Positions 17,323 to 28,638 of a DNA stretch of 64,000 nt are shown here, piece after piece (the first letter of the stretch is position 1; each line of letters opens with the position of its first letter). The notes under the pieces are model-generated. The model was not told the DNA's origin, made no database searches, and saw only the letters and a list, made by a program, of their open reading frames with translations. This DNA is from Azospirillum soli (lineage in GTDB: Bacteria; Pseudomonadota; Alphaproteobacteria; Azospirillales; Azospirillaceae), in NCBI RefSeq assembly GCF_017876165.1, contig NZ_JAGINQ010000001.1, positions 558,001 through 622,000 of the forward strand, in the 5' to 3' direction. Both the position numbers and the translations under genes were made by a program.

Positions 17323-18093
17323 TCAGCCCTCCAGATCGACGAGGTCGGACCGCCCGATGCGCCGCAGCGACACCTGCAACCGCGCGTCGTCGTCGCGGAT
17401 CTCGCGCAGCGTCTGGAAGGTGTAGTTGACGTGCGCCGCCGCCGCCGCCTTCGCCCGCGTGGCGTCGCCGTCCACGACGGCCTCGGCGATGGCGAGGTGC
17501 TGCCCCAGCAGGATGTCGCGCACCCCCGGCCGCGCGTAGAGCCGGGCGCGGTTGTAGAACACGTCGTTGCGCAGCATGTCGGACAGCGTCCGCATGATGT
17601 GCAGCATCACCACGTTGTGCGCGGCCTCGTAGACGGCGAGGTGCATCTGCGCGTCGGCGTCCGCCTCCTCCGTCGCGTCGTCCTGGCCGTGCGCCGCCTT
17701 CATCCGCTCGATGGTGCGCCGGATGGTGTCGCGGTCCACGTCGGTCGCCCGCTGCGCCGCCAGGGCCGCCGCCTCCGCCTCGATGGAGCAGCGGAACTCC
17801 AGATAGTCGAAGGTGGTCTCGGGGTTGGCCTGCAGCAGGGAGGCGAGCGGCACGGCGATGGGGGCCAGGAACTGCGCGACGTAGCTGCCCGTGCGGCCGG
17901 TCACCAGAAGCCCGCGCTCCTCCAGCTTGGCGATGGCGTCGCGCAGCGAGGGCCGCGACACGTCGAGCTTCAAGGCCAGCTCCCGTTCCGGCAGCAGCTT
18001 TTCCCCCGGCCGCAGAACGCCTTCCAGAATCAGCTTCTCCAGGTGATCGGCAATGGCGTCGGCGAGCTTCGCCGGCTTGATCGTCCCAGGCAT
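17323..18093 (-). CDS. lldR: FadR-type GntR regulator of lactate utilisation
   Basis: A 256-residue GntR-family repressor. The winged helix-turn-helix is at about residues 6-70 (LPERELALKLDVSRPSLRDAIAKLEERGLL). The FCD ligand domain follows at about 85-230, with the metal-ligand residues of the family (DAQMHLAVYEAAHN and GQHLAIAEAV). It is divergent from lldP across a 359-base region and faces a complete lactate locus, so a lactate-responsive LldR/PdhR-like role is very likely. The start at MPGTIKPAK (18093) gives the normal FadR-type N-terminus; an upstream frame extends 30 codons without a ribosome site. Confidence 0.87.
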   Translation of the reverse strand: MPGTIKPAKLADAIADHLEKLILEGVLRPGEKLLPERELALKLDVSRPSLRDAIAKLEERGLLVTGRTGSYVAQFLAPIAVPLASLLQANPETTFDYLEFRCSIEAEAAALAAQRATDVDRDTIRRTIERMKAAHGQDDATEEADADAQMHLAVYEAAHNVVMLHIMRTLSDMLRNDVFYNRARLYARPGVRDILLGQHLAIAEAVVDGDATRAKAAAAAHVNYTFQTLREIRDDDARLQVSLRRIGRSDLVDLEG

Positions 18094-18452
18094 CGACAAC
18101 GTACCCCCTGCCCCCCACCCGATATTCCGGGTTTCTGAATAACGCCGCAATTTCAGTGCGTCCACCGCCCCAGAAGCACGCATATAATTTTACCGTTGCG
18201 CGCCTTGGTCAAATCTTTTATCCAACGATCAGAGTTGGAAAAAGAGGCACCACCCGGACTGTGGGGGAACCCAACGTTCAGGGCGACAAAGGTGCCCATG
18301 GTTGTGGGGACGGACGGAAATGCCCTGGTGGCTTCCGCGGCACCGCCGGCGGGCGGTTGCGCGAACGCGCGCGGTCGAAGAACCCGGCCGGGCATGACGC
18401 CCCCTCCACGCCCCGACCATCGGCAAACGTCCTGGCGTAGGAGACCTCGGGA
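18094..18452. other. lldR-lldP divergent control region
   Basis: This 359-base non-coding region separates lldR and lldP. It contains the inverted repeat at 18221-18239 listed separately. No RNA gene seen. Open frames on both strands here look unlike protein. Confidence 0.6.
18221..18239. promoter_or_regulatory. Candidate LldR operator
   Basis: TCCAAC-gatcaga-GTTGGA is a perfect 6-bp inverted repeat with a 7-base spacer, flanked by TTT on the left and AAAA on the right. It lies in the middle of the lldR-lldP spacer. GntR/FadR regulators bind short inverted repeats of this size, so it is a reasonable LldR site, although it is not the TNGTnnnACNA form described for other members. Confidence 0.4.
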
Positions 18453-20126
18453 ATGTGGTCACAAGTCTATGACCCAATGAACAGCATGTGGCTGTCGACG
18501 CTGCTCGCGTCGCTGCCGGTTTTGGTCATGCTGGGCGGGCTCGGCATCTTTCACATGAAGGCGCATCTGGCCGCCCTGCTGGGCCTAGCCGTGGCGCTGG
18601 CTGTTGCCATCGCGGCGTTCGGCATGCCGGTCGCCATGGCCGGCAAGACCGCCGTGTTCGGCGCCGCCTACGGGCTCCTGCCCATCGGCTGGATCGTCCT
18701 CAACATCATCTTCCTCTACCACCTGACCGAACAGCGCGGGCAGTTCAAGATCCTGCAGGAGAGCATCACCGGCATCACCAACGACCGGCGCCTCCAGCTC
18801 CTGCTGATCGCCTTCTGCTTCGGCGCCTTCTTCGAGGGCGCGGCCGGCTTCGGCACGCCGGTGGCGGTGACCGGCGCCATGCTGATCGGCCTCGGCTTCA
18901 CGCCGCTCGCCGCCTCGGGCCTGTCGCTGATCGCCAACACCGCCCCGGTGGCCTACGGCGCGCTCGGCACGCCGGTCATCGCGCTGGCCGCGGTGACGGG
19001 GCTGCCGCTGCTGGACCTGTCGGCGATGATCGGCCGTCAGCTGCCGTTCTTCTCGGTCATCGTTCCCTTCTGGCTGATCGTGGCCTTCGCCGGCTGGCGC
19101 GGCATGCTCCAGATCTGGCCAGCCATCCTGGTCGCCGGCGTCACCTTCGCGGTGCCGCAGTTCCTGGTCTCCAACTTCCACGGCCCCTGGCTGGTGGACG
19201 TGGTCGCCGCCATCGTGTCGCTGGTCGCGGTGAGCCTGTTCCTGAAGGTCTGGCATCCGAAGACCATCTGGCACACCGCCGGTGGTGCGGCCGCCATGAC
19301 GAACAGCGTCGGTGCCGCCGTCGTCGAGGGCGAAGCCCGCAAGTCCCACGGCTACACCGCCGCCGAGGTGCGCCGCGCCTGGACGCCCTGGGCGATCCTG
19401 TCGGTGGTGGTCTTCATCTGGGGCGTCCCGGAGGTGAAGGCCTTCCTGGACGGCCTGTCGGTCTTCAAGTTCCCGATCGAGGGGCTGCACAACCAGATCA
19501 TGCGCGTGCCGCCGGTCGTGCCGAAGCCGCACCCGGAAGCCGCCGTCTACACCCTGAACTGGCTGTCGGCCACGGGCTCGGGCATCTTCGTCGCGGCGAT
19601 CATCTCCGGCTTCGTCATGGGCTACTCGCCCAAGGAGATGGCGAAGACCTACTGGCGCACGCTGGTGGCCATCCGCTACTCGCTGCTGACCATCGCCGCC
19701 ATGCTGGCGCTGGGCTACACTACCCGCTTCTCGGGCCTGGACACCACGCTGGGTCTGGCCTTCGCCAACACGGGCTTCCTGTATCCGTTCTTCGGCACCC
19801 TGCTCGGCTGGCTGGGCGTGGCGCTGACCGGTTCGGACACCGCCTCGAACGTCCTGTTCGGCAGCCTGCAGCGCGTCTCGTCCGAACAGCTGGGCCTGCC
19901 GCCCACGCTGATGGCCGCCGCCAACAGCTCCGGCGGCGTCATGGGCAAGATGATCGACGCGCAGTCCATCGTGGTCGCCGCCGTCGCCACCAAGTGGCAT
20001 GGGCACGAGGGCACGATCCTGCGCTACGTCTTCTGGCACTCCATCGCGCTGGCAAGCCTCATCGGCCTGCTGATCATGGCGCAGGCCTACCTGTGGCCCT
20101 TCACCCAGATGGTGATCGGCCGATAG
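18453..20126 (+). CDS. lldP: L-lactate permease
   Basis: A 557-residue inner-membrane lactate:proton symporter of the LctP family with about 12-14 membrane helices. Conserved family segments are visible: WLSTLLASLPV near the N-terminus, FGAFFEGAAGFGTPVAVTGAMLIGLGF at about 125-151, NTAPVAYGALGTPVIAL, GSDTASNVLFGSLQ and MAAANSSGGVMGKMIDAQSIVVA. The N-terminus MWSQVYDPMNSMWLS aligns with the E. coli LldP start, supporting ATG at 18453; GGAG lies upstream. It transports L-lactate, D-lactate and glycolate in characterised relatives. It is the first gene of the locus, 109 bases before the D-lactate dehydrogenase gene. Confidence 0.96.
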   Translation: MWSQVYDPMNSMWLSTLLASLPVLVMLGGLGIFHMKAHLAALLGLAVALAVAIAAFGMPVAMAGKTAVFGAAYGLLPIGWIVLNIIFLYHLTEQRGQFKILQESITGITNDRRLQLLLIAFCFGAFFEGAAGFGTPVAVTGAMLIGLGFTPLAASGLSLIANTAPVAYGALGTPVIALAAVTGLPLLDLSAMIGRQLPFFSVIVPFWLIVAFAGWRGMLQIWPAILVAGVTFAVPQFLVSNFHGPWLVDVVAAIVSLVAVSLFLKVWHPKTIWHTAGGAAAMTNSVGAAVVEGEARKSHGYTAAEVRRAWTPWAILSVVVFIWGVPEVKAFLDGLSVFKFPIEGLHNQIMRVPPVVPKPHPEAAVYTLNWLSATGSGIFVAAIISGFVMGYSPKEMAKTYWRTLVAIRYSLLTIAAMLALGYTTRFSGLDTTLGLAFANTGFLYPFFGTLLGWLGVALTGSDTASNVLFGSLQRVSSEQLGLPPTLMAAANSSGGVMGKMIDAQSIVVAAVATKWHGHEGTILRYVFWHSIALASLIGLLIMAQAYLWPFTQMVIGR

Positions 20127-20168
20127 AGGGCTCCTGGCTGCACCGTTGACAAACGTGCGCCTCTGCCT

Positions 20169-20206
20169 GGGGCCGGTCGATCCGGCCGGCCCCTCTTTTC
20201 TTTCCC
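20169..20206 (+). terminator. Stem-loop with T-rich tail between lldP and dld
   Basis: GGGGCCGG-tcgatccgg-CCGGCCCC (20169-20193), followed by TCTTTTCTTTCCC, has the form of a rho-independent terminator after lldP. Downstream genes would need readthrough or their own promoter, so it may set a lower level of the oxidases relative to the permease. Confidence 0.6.
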
Positions 20207-20235
20207 AATCCCTTTCGATCAGGAGCCCCCGGCCG

Positions 20236-23109
<2,874 letters not shown>

Positions 23110-23131
23110 TCGGGCCGGGAGGGAACACAAG

Positions 23132-23893
23132 ATGGAACAAAGCACCCGCGCGATCCCGCCCCGGCCGGAAAGCGTCTATTACTTCGGCACCTGTCTGGTG
23201 GACCTGTTCTACCCGGAGGCCGGCATGGCCGGCATCGACCTGCTGAAGGCGCAGGGCATCCGCGTCGTCTTCCCGCAGGGGCAAAGCTGCTGCGGCCAGC
23301 CCGCCTACAACTCCGGCTACCGGGATGAGGCGCTGAAGGTGGCTCGCGCGCAGCTGGACTTCTTCCCCGGTGACTGGCCCATCGTCGTGCCGTCGGGCTC
23401 CTGCGCCGGCATGATGCACAAGCACTGGCCCGACCTGTTCAAGGGCGAGCCGGACGAGGCCCGCGCCCGGCAGGTCGCGGCCCGCGTGTGGGAGCTGACC
23501 CAGTTCCTCGTCCACGTCCTGAACGTCACGTTCGAGGACCAGGGCGAGCCCGTACGCATCACATGGCACGCCTCCTGCCACGCGCAGCGCGAGATGGGCG
23601 TGGTTGACGAGCCCAAGGCCCTGCTCCGCCAGCTCGCCAACGTGGAGCTGGTGGAGTTGCAGCGGGAGAAGGAATGCTGCGGCTTCGGCGGCACCTTCGC
23701 GGTCCGGCACCCGGAAATCTCCGCCGCCATGGTCGGCGACAAGGTCGCGGACATCGAGGGCACCGGGGCCAAGTCCGTGGTGTCCGGCGACTGCGGCTGC
23801 CTGATGAACATCAACGGCGCCCTTGACGCCGGACAGAAGCCGGTGCGCGGCGTGCACATCGCCCAGTTCCTGAAGGAGCGGACCAATGGTTGA
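23132..23893 (+). CDS. lldE: L-lactate oxidation subunit LldE/LutA
   Basis: A 253-residue iron-sulfur protein of the LutA/LldE (YkgE) family. Two cysteine-rich CCG-type domains are seen (SCCGQPAYNSGYRDEA at about 53 and ECCGFGGTFAV at about 182), with GDCGCLMNI. It forms a three-subunit L-lactate dehydrogenase with LldF and LldG, oxidising L-lactate to pyruvate at the membrane. GGGAGG lies eight bases before ATG 23132. It follows dld by 22 bases and overlaps lldF by eight bases, so the three subunits are translationally coupled. Confidence 0.94.
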   Translation: MEQSTRAIPPRPESVYYFGTCLVDLFYPEAGMAGIDLLKAQGIRVVFPQGQSCCGQPAYNSGYRDEALKVARAQLDFFPGDWPIVVPSGSCAGMMHKHWPDLFKGEPDEARARQVAARVWELTQFLVHVLNVTFEDQGEPVRITWHASCHAQREMGVVDEPKALLRQLANVELVELQREKECCGFGGTFAVRHPEISAAMVGDKVADIEGTGAKSVVSGDCGCLMNINGALDAGQKPVRGVHIAQFLKERTNG

Positions 23894-25310
23894 ATCCTCG
23901 GTCAACTTCGCCAAGGCCTCCAGCGCCGCGCTGAAGGACCCGCAGCTGCGCGCCAACTTCCGCCGCGCCATGGACGGGCTGATGTCCAAGCGCGCCGTCC
24001 AGTTCGCCGATACCGCCGAATGGAACGGCGTGCGGACGCTGGCCGCGTCGGTGCGCATGCGGGCGTTGTCCAAGCTGCCGGAGCTGCTGGAACAGCTTGA
24101 GGCCAACTGCACCAAGAACGGCATTCAGGTTCACTGGGCCTCCACCACCGACGAGGCCAACGCCATCGTCCTGTCCATCATGCAGCGCGTGAACGCGAAG
24201 CTGGTGGTCAAGGGCAAGTCGATGGTGACGGAGGAGATGCACCTCAACGCCTTCCTCGAACAGCACGGCATCGAGAGCCTGGAAAGCGACCTCGGCGAAT
24301 ACATTGTCCAGCTTGATGAGGCGATGCCCTCGCACATCATCATGCCGGCGATCCACATGAACACGAAGCAGATCGCCCACCTCTTCAAGCAGAAGATCAA
24401 AGAGGCCGAGTACACCGAGGACGTGGCGCAGCTGACCGACCTCGCCCGCCGCGTCCTGCGCCGGAAGTTCGCGACGGCCGACGTCGGCATGTCCGGCGTC
24501 AACGCGGCGGTGGCGCAAACCGGCACGCTCTGCCTGATCGAGAACGAGGGCAACGGGCGCATGTGCACCACCGTGCCCCCGGTCCACATCGCGGTGATGG
24601 GGCTGGAGAAGGTAGTCGAGAAGCTGGAGGACGTGCCGCCGATCATCAGCCTGCTCCCCCGCTCGGCGACCGGCCAGCCGATCACGACCTACGTCAACAT
24701 GATCACCTCGCCCCGCAAGCCCGGCGAGAAGGACGGCCCGCGCGAGATCCATCTGGTGATCCTCGACAACGGCCGGTCCAACGTCTACGCCGACGCGGAG
24801 CTGCGCGACACGCTACGCTGCATCCGCTGTGGCGCCTGCATGAACCACTGCCCGGTCTACACCAAGGTCGGCGGCCACGCCTACGAGGCGCCCTACCCCG
24901 GCCCCATCGGCAAGATCCTGGTGCCGCAGATGGAGGGCCTCGCCAAACGGGGCGAGATGCCGCACGCCTGCACCATGTGCAACGCCTGCGTCGAGATCTG
25001 CCCGGTCAAGATCCCCATCGTGGAGATCATGGGCCGCCTGCGCGCGGAGGCCGTCCACCCCGGCAACGCCGTGAAGGACGCCGGGGCTAGGGGCAGCAAG
25101 GCGGAGGCAATGGTGTGGAAGGGCTGGTCCACGACCTACGCCTCCCCCACCGCCTACCGCTTCGCGACGGCGCTGCTGGCGAAGCTGGGCAACGCCGCCC
25201 CGAGCAGCCTGCCACTGCTGAAGGAATGGACGAACGTCCGCAGCAAGCCGCGCTTCGCCGCCCGCACCCTGCACGATCTGGCCCGCGAGAAGGGGATTCC
25301 CGATGTCTGA
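23886..25310 (+). CDS. lldF: L-lactate oxidation iron-sulfur subunit LldF/LutB
   Basis: A 474-residue LutB/LldF protein. The N-terminal LUD domain (about 60-290) contains VKGKSMVTEEMHLN and GTLCLIENEGNGRM. A double 4Fe-4S ferredoxin domain follows (CIRCGACMNHCPVY at about 313 and CTMCNACVEICPVK at about 363), then a C-terminal LutB region. It is the central electron-transfer subunit of the LldEFG complex. It overlaps lldE by eight bases and lldG by eight bases. Full length, with all eight expected cysteines of the ferredoxin part. Confidence 0.95.
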   Translation: MVESSVNFAKASSAALKDPQLRANFRRAMDGLMSKRAVQFADTAEWNGVRTLAASVRMRALSKLPELLEQLEANCTKNGIQVHWASTTDEANAIVLSIMQRVNAKLVVKGKSMVTEEMHLNAFLEQHGIESLESDLGEYIVQLDEAMPSHIIMPAIHMNTKQIAHLFKQKIKEAEYTEDVAQLTDLARRVLRRKFATADVGMSGVNAAVAQTGTLCLIENEGNGRMCTTVPPVHIAVMGLEKVVEKLEDVPPIISLLPRSATGQPITTYVNMITSPRKPGEKDGPREIHLVILDNGRSNVYADAELRDTLRCIRCGACMNHCPVYTKVGGHAYEAPYPGPIGKILVPQMEGLAKRGEMPHACTMCNACVEICPVKIPIVEIMGRLRAEAVHPGNAVKDAGARGSKAEAMVWKGWSTTYASPTAYRFATALLAKLGNAAPSSLPLLKEWTNVRSKPRFAARTLHDLAREKGIPDV

Positions 25311-25977
25311 GCCGCAAAATTCCGGGGCCCGCAACACCATCCTGTCCAAGCTGCGGGCCAGCCGCGACGCCCATCCCGTGCCGCCGGTCGCCTCTGACTT
25401 CACCGTCCTGCGCGAGAAGCGCTGGGATCCGGCCGAACGGCTGGAGCGCATCAAGCGCCTGATGGAAGCGGTCCACACCGAGTTCATCGAGGCGACTGAG
25501 CAGGACTGGCCCGCCGTCGTGCAGGACTTCCTGGCTCGTGAAGGTGCCCGCACCCTGCTGTTCGCCCCGGCGACGCCGGACGGGGCGGCGCTCGCCAAGG
25601 GCTGGACGGCCAACCAGCCGGAACTGGTGCCATACGACGGGGAGGTCGAGACCTTCAAGGAGCGTCTGTTCGACGGCATCGACGCCGGCATCACCTCGAC
25701 GCTCGGCGCTATCGCGGAGACCGGCAGTCTCGTGCTGTGGCCGACCGCCGAGGAGCCGCGCCTTCTGTCGCTGGTGCCGCACATGCACTTGGCACTGCTG
25801 CGCGCCGACCAGCTGCACGACACCCTCTGGCAGGTGATGACCGAGAAGGGCTGGGCTGCGGGTATGCCGACCAACGCCCTGCTGATCTCCGGCCCGTCCA
25901 AGACCGCCGACATCGAGCAGACGCTGGCCTACGGCGTCCACGGCCCGAAGCGGCTGGTGGTGGTCATCATTAAGTAG
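25303..25977 (+). CDS. lldG: L-lactate oxidation subunit LldG/LutC
   Basis: A 224-residue LUD-domain protein (LutC/LldG, YkgG). The conserved GITSTLGAIAETGSLVLW segment lies at about 128-146, followed by LVPHMHLALLRADQL and the C-terminal SGPSKTADIEQTLAYGVHGPKRLVVVII, all characteristic. It is the third subunit of the L-lactate oxidation complex. It overlaps lldF by eight bases and ends the locus. It is slightly shorter than some relatives but complete. Confidence 0.94.
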   Translation: MSEPQNSGARNTILSKLRASRDAHPVPPVASDFTVLREKRWDPAERLERIKRLMEAVHTEFIEATEQDWPAVVQDFLAREGARTLLFAPATPDGAALAKGWTANQPELVPYDGEVETFKERLFDGIDAGITSTLGAIAETGSLVLWPTAEEPRLLSLVPHMHLALLRADQLHDTLWQVMTEKGWAAGMPTNALLISGPSKTADIEQTLAYGVHGPKRLVVVIIK

Positions 25978-26047
25978 GCCGAACAAGCGCCCGACTCCTC
26001 CCCCTCGCGTGTTTATCCGTAAAACAATGCCGGGGGAGGAAGCGGCG

Positions 26048-26755
26048 ATGGACGACAGCGCCCTCAAAGCACCGAAACAGCAGTTCAGCTCGGCCGAGAT
26101 CACGGCCCTGTCGCATCTCTACCGCGCGGAGATTTACCGCAGCACCGTCTGGCGGACGCGGCTGGACGCCACCACCAACTGGGCGGTAGTTACCACGGGA
26201 ATCGCGCTGTCGCTGACCTTCAGCAGCGACACGGCCTCGCCCTTACCGCTGGTCTTGGTGGGATTGCTGGTCGCCGTGTTCCTCTACATCGAGGCGCGGC
26301 GCTACCGCTTCTTCGACTTCTGGCGCATCCGCGCCCATGTGCTGGAGCTGTATTTCTTCGGCCCGATGCTGCGTGGTCAGGGTGCCCGGATCGACAGCGG
26401 GTGGAACGAGATCCTGTACCAGGACTATCGCTCGCCACATCTGCACATCACCTTCACGGAGGCGGCCGGGCGACGGCTGCGGCGGAACTACGGCTGGATC
26501 TTCATGATCCAGGTGGTGGCCTATCTTGGAAAGCTGATGATCCACCCCGTGCCCCTGACCTCGCTGGACGAGTTCTTCGCGCGGGCGACCATCGGGCCGG
26601 TGCCGGGGCAGATCGTGCTGCTGTGCGGGCTGGTCTTTCACGCAACGTGGATGACCGTCGCGTTCCGGACCTACCGGAGCCGGCGGGGTGCGGATCGCGA
26701 GCGACCGCCGCTGCCCGCGACGGACGAAGTGTTGGATTTGGCGCGGGGGCGGTGA
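26048..26755 (+). CDS. DUF2270 integral membrane protein
   Basis: A 235-residue inner-membrane protein of the DUF2270 family. The family pattern is clear: LSHLYRAEIYRSTVWRTRLDATTNWAVVTTGIALSLTF at about 25-62, VFLYIEARRYRFFDFWRIRAHVLE at about 75-99, and two further membrane helices near 150 and 195. GGAGGAAG precedes ATG 26048. The function of the family is unknown. It stands alone, followed by a GC-rich inverted repeat. Confidence 0.85.
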   Translation: MDDSALKAPKQQFSSAEITALSHLYRAEIYRSTVWRTRLDATTNWAVVTTGIALSLTFSSDTASPLPLVLVGLLVAVFLYIEARRYRFFDFWRIRAHVLELYFFGPMLRGQGARIDSGWNEILYQDYRSPHLHITFTEAAGRRLRRNYGWIFMIQVVAYLGKLMIHPVPLTSLDEFFARATIGPVPGQIVLLCGLVFHATWMTVAFRTYRSRRGADRERPPLPATDEVLDLARGR

Positions 26756-26768
26756 GGTTTGCGGTTGC

Positions 26769-26851
26769 CCCCTCCCCGACCCTCCCCCACTGCGCGGGAG
26801 AGGGAGAACGGCCCCCTCCACCGCCAAAGGCGGGGGAGGGTTAGGGAGGGG
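26769..26851. repeat. GC-rich intergenic inverted repeat
   Basis: CCCTCCCCGACCCTCCCCC (26769-26788) is mirrored by GGGGGAGGGTTAGGGAGGG (26832-26851) with two mismatches, around a 43-base centre. It lies between convergent genes, so it may end transcription from both. The CCCTCCC...GGGAGGG form is a dispersed element in many high-GC genomes. Confidence 0.65.
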
Positions 26852-26861
26852 ACAATGGCTC

Positions 26862-27974
26862 TTACGCCGCGCGGCTGATGGTCTGCGGCGCGAAGTCCTC
26901 GCCCGCGTAGTTGCGGCCGAAGCGGTTCGTGATGAAGTCGTTGAACGGCACGTCCTCCTGGCGGACGAAGCCCTGCTGCGGCAAGCGCCCTTCGGACAAA
27001 AGGTCCAGCACGGCGCAGATGCCCGAGGCCGTGGTGATCTGGATGGCGCTGTAGTGCTTCCCGCCGGTCTCGCGGCCGTAGATCTTGTTCGCGTAGGTCT
27101 CCTGCAACAGCCGGCCGCGCTTCATGCCCGTGACGGTCACGAAGATCAACACCACGTCCTGCATGGTGGCGGGCAGCGAGTGTTCGAGGATGTCTTTCAG
27201 AAGCTCGCGCCGGCTGCCGAGCCGCAGGTCGTGCAGCAGCGCCTTCATGATATCGCGGTGCCCCGGATAGCGGACGGAGCGGTAGTTCAGCGTCCGCACC
27301 TTGCCGGCCAGCGTCTCGCACAGCGTGCCGAGCCCGCCGGAGGTGTTGAACGCCTCGTACAGGACGCCGTCGAGGGAGAATTCCTCCCGCTCCTCCAGCG
27401 GCGGAACGGAGACGAGGCGGCCTTCGACGATGGCCTCGCAGGGCTCCAGATACTCGTTGATGACGCCCTCGGTGCTCCAGGTCAGGTTGTAGTTCAGGGC
27501 GTTGGACGGGTATTTGGGCAGGGCGCCGACGCGCATGCGCACGGTGTCCAGGGAATCGAAGCGGGACGCCACGTCGTAGGCGACGATGGAGATGAAGCCC
27601 GGCGCCAGACCGCATTGCGGGACGAAGGCGCACGGCGCGCCGTCGGCCAGTTCCTTCACGCGGCGGGTGCTGGCGACGTCCTCCGTCAGGTCGAGGTAAT
27701 GGGTGCCGCTGGCCCGCGCCGCCTCGGCCACGCCCACCGTCAGGTGGAAGGGCAGCGCGCTCATCACCGCGAACTTGCCCTGCATGGCCTCGGCCAGCGC
27801 CGCCGGGTCGGCGGCGTCCAGCACGCGCGTGGCCACCCGCGGATGGTCGGGCAGCCAGTCCAGAGCCTCCGCCGACCGGTCGGCCACGGTCACCCGATAG
27901 TCGCCCGTGCCCTTCAGAAGATCGCAGATCGTCTCGCCGATCTTGCCGCCGCCCAGCAGGAGGATGTCGCGCAT
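26862..27974 (-). CDS. Saccharopine dehydrogenase family protein (lysine catabolism)
   Basis: A 370-residue enzyme with an N-terminal Rossmann motif ILLLGGGKIGETICDLL and the saccharopine dehydrogenase C-terminal domain (CGLAPGFISIVAYDVASRFD, PGHRDIMKALLHDLRLG). In bacterial saccharopine pathways such proteins convert saccharopine to glutamate and 2-aminoadipate semialdehyde using NAD(P)+. The ALDH7-type gene 3 kb away, which would oxidise that semialdehyde, strongly supports this assignment. GAGGGG precedes the ATG at 27974. It is divergent from an Lrp-type regulator. A lysine-ketoglutarate reductase to make saccharopine is not present in the window. Confidence 0.85.
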   Translation of the reverse strand: MRDILLLGGGKIGETICDLLKGTGDYRVTVADRSAEALDWLPDHPRVATRVLDAADPAALAEAMQGKFAVMSALPFHLTVGVAEAARASGTHYLDLTEDVASTRRVKELADGAPCAFVPQCGLAPGFISIVAYDVASRFDSLDTVRMRVGALPKYPSNALNYNLTWSTEGVINEYLEPCEAIVEGRLVSVPPLEEREEFSLDGVLYEAFNTSGGLGTLCETLAGKVRTLNYRSVRYPGHRDIMKALLHDLRLGSRRELLKDILEHSLPATMQDVVLIFVTVTGMKRGRLLQETYANKIYGRETGGKHYSAIQITTASGICAVLDLLSEGRLPQQGFVRQEDVPFNDFITNRFGRNYAGEDFAPQTISRAA

Positions 27975-28103
27975 GTCCCGTTCCCCTCGTTGATTTGATC
28001 CCATTCACCTCGAATCTGATCGGTCGGGCCGTCGATTTGCACCGCACAACCTGCCATATTGACGCTTGCGCGATGGCGGAATGACGAAACGGGTGGCGAT
28101 CTG

Positions 28104-28529
28104 ATGGACGAGCTGGACCAACGGCTGCTCGACGCGCTTCAGGACAACGCGCGGGAACCGACCGCCGCGCTGGCCCGCCGCCTGCGCGTGTCGCGCAGCA
28201 CGGTGCAGAGCCGCATCCAGCGGCTGGAGGAACGCGGGCTGATCGCCGGCTACACGGTGCGGCTGTCCGACGCGTTTGCGCGCCGGCTGATCCGCGCCCA
28301 TGTCTCCATCAGCCTGTCGCCGAAACACACCGCTGCCGTGGTGCAGGCCTTGAAGCGCATTCCGGAGGTGCGGGCGCTGCACGCGGTCAGCGGGGCGCAG
28401 GACCTGATCGCGGTGATCCGCACCGAGACCATGGAGGACATGGACGCTCTGATCGACCGCATCGGCGCCATCGACGGGATCGAGCGCACCATGTCCTCCA
28501 TCATCATGGCGACGAAGTTCGAACGCTGA
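28104..28529 (+). CDS. Lrp/AsnC-family regulator
   Basis: A 141-residue regulator. The helix-turn-helix is at about residues 3-45 (LDQRLLDALQDN...LARRLRVSRSTVQSRIQRLEERGLI), and the RAM ligand domain at about 62-138 ends in the usual IIMATKFER-like strand. It is divergent from the saccharopine dehydrogenase gene over 129 bases and precedes two catabolic genes, so it probably senses lysine or a degradation product and controls both directions. Start chosen at MDELDQRLL, the family's normal beginning. Confidence 0.9.
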   Translation: MDELDQRLLDALQDNAREPTAALARRLRVSRSTVQSRIQRLEERGLIAGYTVRLSDAFARRLIRAHVSISLSPKHTAAVVQALKRIPEVRALHAVSGAQDLIAVIRTETMEDMDALIDRIGAIDGIERTMSSIIMATKFER

Positions 28530-28537
28530 GCCCCGAG

Positions 28538-28558
28538 GTCATGACGCCAGCTCATGAC
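28538..28558. promoter_or_regulatory. Inverted repeat upstream of the thiamine diphosphate enzyme gene
   Basis: GTCATGA-cgccagc-TCATGAC, perfect 7-bp arms with a 7-base spacer, begins nine bases after the Lrp gene stop and about 80 bases before the next start. It may be an operator (for the Lrp protein or another regulator). No T-run follows, so a terminator is less likely. Confidence 0.4.
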
Positions 28559-28638
28559 TCCTGGAAAGAAAGTCGGTTGCGGCCGGACCCGCCAGCGGAC
28601 ACATTCGGAGGAAAATTCATGAGAGGGGCGAAGACGCC

